64,000 nucleotides of DNA, taken from contig NC_013132.1 in the NCBI RefSeq assembly GCF_000024005.1, forward strand, positions 3,528,001 through 3,592,000. The letters run 5' to 3'. The DNA comes from Chitinophaga pinensis DSM 2588. Lineage in GTDB: Bacteria > Bacteroidota > Bacteroidia > Chitinophagales > Chitinophagaceae. The position numbers were made by a program, and so were the translations under genes. Positions within the stretch are counted from its first letter, which is position 1; every line of letters starts with the position of its first letter. Under the pieces are notes generated by a model that had not been told where the DNA came from, ran no database searches, and worked only from the letters and a program-made list of their open reading frames with translations. Positions 62,092 through 64,000 of this stretch are shown here, piece after piece.

Positions 62092-63552
62092 TTGCTGAAT
62101 CACCTTTGCCAGTTTTCCCAATCCTTTTATAATGCCCGTTTCATCCATTGACGCGTAACCAAGCCGCAAACCCGGCGCATGACTGTACTTAGGATTATAA
62201 TAACTTAACGGATTCACTACGTTCACACCTGCCGACTGCATCTTTTGTAATAAGTGTTCTGACTCCACCTGTTTATACAACTGTAGCCATATGGCCAGTC
62301 CTCCCTGTGGACGCGTATAATGCGCCTGTCCGGCAAAGACAGAGTGTATGATATTGTGGGCCAGATCCAGTCTTTTCATATATACGTAACGGGTATTATG
62401 AATGTGCTTCCTGATATCGCCCGCTATCATCAGATTGGCAACCGCCTGTTGTAATACCGGATCACCCTCTCTGTTCACAATACTGCGATAAGCAGCCAGG
62501 GACTTGATAAAGTCCGCCGGACCACACACAAAGCTGATCGGTAGTGTATGCATTACCGATCCTATGTAGATCACATTGTCCGCATGTGGCATACCAGCCA
62601 GTGGTATATGATGTGTATGAAAATGATACTCGTGATCATAGTCGTCTTCTATGATCATAAAGTTATACTGCTCACTCAGCGCCAGCAGCTGCTGACGCTT
62701 CTCTACGGATAATGTACTTGTAGTCGGATACTGATGATGCGGCGTAATATATAATGCCTTCAACGGTGTCTGCTGACAAAGTGATTCCAGTTCATCCAGG
62801 TTAATACCCTGTTCATCAGAATGTATATAATGCAATTGAGCGCCCGCCATCGCAAATGCCTGCCATGCCGGCTGATATCCCGGCTGCTCCACAGCTACGT
62901 GATCGCCAGGCGACAAAAGTGTTTGCGCCGTCAGGTATAAAGCCATCTGTCCTCCCTGTGTAATACAAATGTTCTCTGTAGTAACAGCCAGTCCGCGGTC
63001 ATTATTTAACATTGCATTGATCTCCTGCAACAGATACTCGTTTCCCCGCTCACTATTATTATTATATATAGTACGCTGGTCGTCCTGTTGCACAAGCCTT
63101 CTGCATTCTCTGGTGATTTCGGCAACAGGGATCAGTTTGAGGTCTGGCAGACCATCATCAAATATTATATCATAATTACCACTCGGATTGGATGGGGGGA
63201 GAGAGATATTCACATGACGGAAAGGGATCTGGAGGGGCTGTTTCGGCGGATTATCCTGTCCCGGTGGACCCGTATGCCCTGAGGGCATACTATCACTCAC
63301 CCGGGTGCCACTCTTGTAATGAGAAGTAAGCCATCCCGAGGCAATTAGCTGGTCATACACAAGCATGACCGTATTCCTGTTAACTCTAAGTTGCTGAGCA
63401 AGTACCCTGGACCCTGGCAATAAGGCTCCCGGGAGAAGCCTGCCTCTCACGATTTCATTAATTATATATGCTTTGATCTGTTGGTATATCGGCTCATTCT
63501 TGTTGAACGACAACTGGATCTGCACATGCCTGTAACTCTTCATAGCTGGCAA
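62086..63552 (-). CDS. MocR/PdxR-type regulator (GntR HTH plus aminotransferase-like domain), PLP lysine missing
   Basis: A 488-aa protein with a GntR-type wHTH (about 28-85, RGRLLPGALLPGSRVLAQQLRVNRNTV) and a class I aminotransferase-like domain (about 125-480). Conserved blocks are present: PGYQPAW, HHQYPTT and IIEDDYDHEYHF. However, in the block that normally reads S-F/L-S-K-T, this protein has GSVMHTLP: histidine 335 replaces the Schiff-base lysine. Members usually bind PLP and activate pdx or GABA genes. Here covalent PLP binding should fail. Alternative start at residue 4. Confidence 0.85.
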   Translation of the reverse strand: MPAMKSYRHVQIQLSFNKNEPIYQQIKAYIINEIVRGRLLPGALLPGSRVLAQQLRVNRNTVMLVYDQLIASGWLTSHYKSGTRVSDSMPSGHTGPPGQDNPPKQPLQIPFRHVNISLPPSNPSGNYDIIFDDGLPDLKLIPVAEITRECRRLVQQDDQRTIYNNNSERGNEYLLQEINAMLNNDRGLAVTTENICITQGGQMALYLTAQTLLSPGDHVAVEQPGYQPAWQAFAMAGAQLHYIHSDEQGINLDELESLCQQTPLKALYITPHHQYPTTSTLSVEKRQQLLALSEQYNFMIIEDDYDHEYHFHTHHIPLAGMPHADNVIYIGSVMHTLPISFVCGPADFIKSLAAYRSIVNREGDPVLQQAVANLMIAGDIRKHIHNTRYVYMKRLDLAHNIIHSVFAGQAHYTRPQGGLAIWLQLYKQVESEHLLQKMQSAGVNVVNPLSYYNPKYSHAPGLRLGYASMDETGIIKGLGKLAKVIQQL

Positions 63553-63688
63553 TAAGGTGTCTCTGATATACGGACGTCAGACGTATACGGTTGTTAATTT
63601 TTGTTAATGATGAAAATATTTATAAATATGAGTTCGCTATTTTCCGTCCGTATTTTCACAGGCTTCGAAAAATATCTATTTTTACAGA

Positions 63689-63958
63689 ATGGACGCAGTA
63701 ACGATAGAGAAAGCAGCAAACGCAATCGCTGACAAGCACCGGTTATCCATTATACTGGCCGCCTCCCGGCAATCCGCTATCCAATGCTGCGAAATCACCG
63801 AACTCACCGGTTTGTCTCAACCCACTGTGTCCCACCATATTAAGATCCTGGTAGACAGTGGGATACTGATTTATGACAAAACCGGACGCAATGTTCAGTT
63901 AACCATTAACAAAGAGATGATGAAATACCTCTCTTCCTTCTTCGGACAGTTAAGCTGA
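63689..63958 (+). CDS. ArsR family HTH regulator
   Basis: An 89-aa winged-helix repressor: IADKHRLSIILAASRQSAIQCCEITELTGLSQPTVSHHIKIL. The recognition helix follows the CCEITELTG turn; the two cysteines next to each other (residues 29-30) may be ligands, although the CxCxxC set of metal-sensing ArsR proteins is absent. A perfect 6-bp dyad (GCAGAT-N4-ATCTGC) lies at 63980-63995 after the stop, a possible operator for the next gene. It is divergent from the MocR-type gene. Confidence 0.9.
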   Translation: MDAVTIEKAANAIADKHRLSIILAASRQSAIQCCEITELTGLSQPTVSHHIKILVDSGILIYDKTGRNVQLTINKEMMKYLSSFFGQLS

Positions 63959-63979
63959 TCATTTTTTTAAAACATTTTG

Positions 63980-63995
63980 CAGATTAATATCTGCA
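63980..63995. promoter_or_regulatory. Dyad after the ArsR gene
   Basis: GCAGAT-TAAT-ATCTGC, perfect 6-bp arms in an AT-rich region at the window end, 22 bp beyond the ArsR stop. Could be an ArsR operator of a downstream gene, or part of a terminator. Confidence 0.35.
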
Positions 63996-64000
63996 TATTA

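Noticed and set aside
1..64000. CRISPR array, transposase or prophage
   Set aside because: No regular repeat-spacer array, no DDE or serine recombinase motif and no phage structural gene could be found on either strand.

Overview
The window reads as chromosomal DNA of a Bacteroidota bacterium of the Chitinophaga type. The signs are two SusC/SusD loci each headed by a sigma-70 factor and a FecR anti-sigma factor, type IX secretion (T9SS) C-terminal sorting domains (types A and B), DUF4369-TlpA thioredoxins, TAnnTTTG-like -7 promoter boxes, and start codons mostly without Shine-Dalgarno sequences. The genus is inferred from protein style; there is no rRNA to confirm it. No prophage, transposase or CRISPR array is visible.

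Layout. (1) 1-454: end of a secreted T9SS protein. (2) 681-15930, + strand: polysaccharide utilisation locus 1 (sigma factor, FecR, SusC, SusD, two surface lipoproteins with DUF5000- and DUF4998-type architecture, GH2 with a discoidin domain, GH3). (3) 16017-26980: mixed metabolic and regulatory genes: methyltransferase, GyrI-like protein, GH43-ricin lipoprotein, LOG family protein, YkgJ-type protein, alpha/beta hydrolase opposite a MerR regulator, two HxlR regulators, a ketopantoate-reductase-like enzyme and several unknowns. (4) 27158-37405, - strand: SusCD locus 2 (sigma factor, FecR, SusC, SusD, DUF1735-discoidin lipoprotein, two TlpA-type thioredoxins) with no glycoside hydrolase. (5) 37658-51470: a regulator/oxidoreductase zone with an NrtR-like Nudix regulator, five SDR oxidoreductases, two Crp/Fnr regulators, a lone response regulator, an AraC regulator and an OsmC protein. 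(6) 51881-54544: a small membrane protein, an RRM RNA-binding protein, a DUF3253 protein and tRNA-Ser(TGA) with several decayed tRNA-Ser copies. (7) 54692-63958: a large T9SS type B protein, MerC, a histidine phosphatase, a two-component system with a membrane partner, a MarR regulator with a cysteine cluster, a MocR-type regulator without its PLP lysine, and an ArsR regulator.

How the parts work together. Each SusCD locus looks self-regulated through a sigma/anti-sigma relay: substrate at the SusC receptor (STN domain) signals through FecR to the sigma factor. In locus 1 the imported or surface glycan would be cut by the GH2 and GH3 enzymes. Locus 2 ends in periplasmic thiol-disulfide proteins, which suggests redox handling of a non-glycan or modified ligand.

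The most informative non-coding signals are shared regulatory elements. Two SDR genes on either side of a Crp/Fnr gene carry near-duplicate promoters, each with a GTGA-N6-TCAC palindrome exactly 56 bp (centre to centre) from the -7 box. An HxlR gene and an SDR gene 17 kb away share a 32-bp GTTAC element (28/32). The NrtR-like gene has two 10-3-10 operators 44 bp apart in its divergent promoter region. The osmC-like gene and the divergent membrane protein gene have inverted copies of a roughly 20-bp element. Other notable structures are a near-perfect 35-bp palindrome at 18052-18124, another at 57331-57418, and an AT-rich inverted repeat at 61177-61332.
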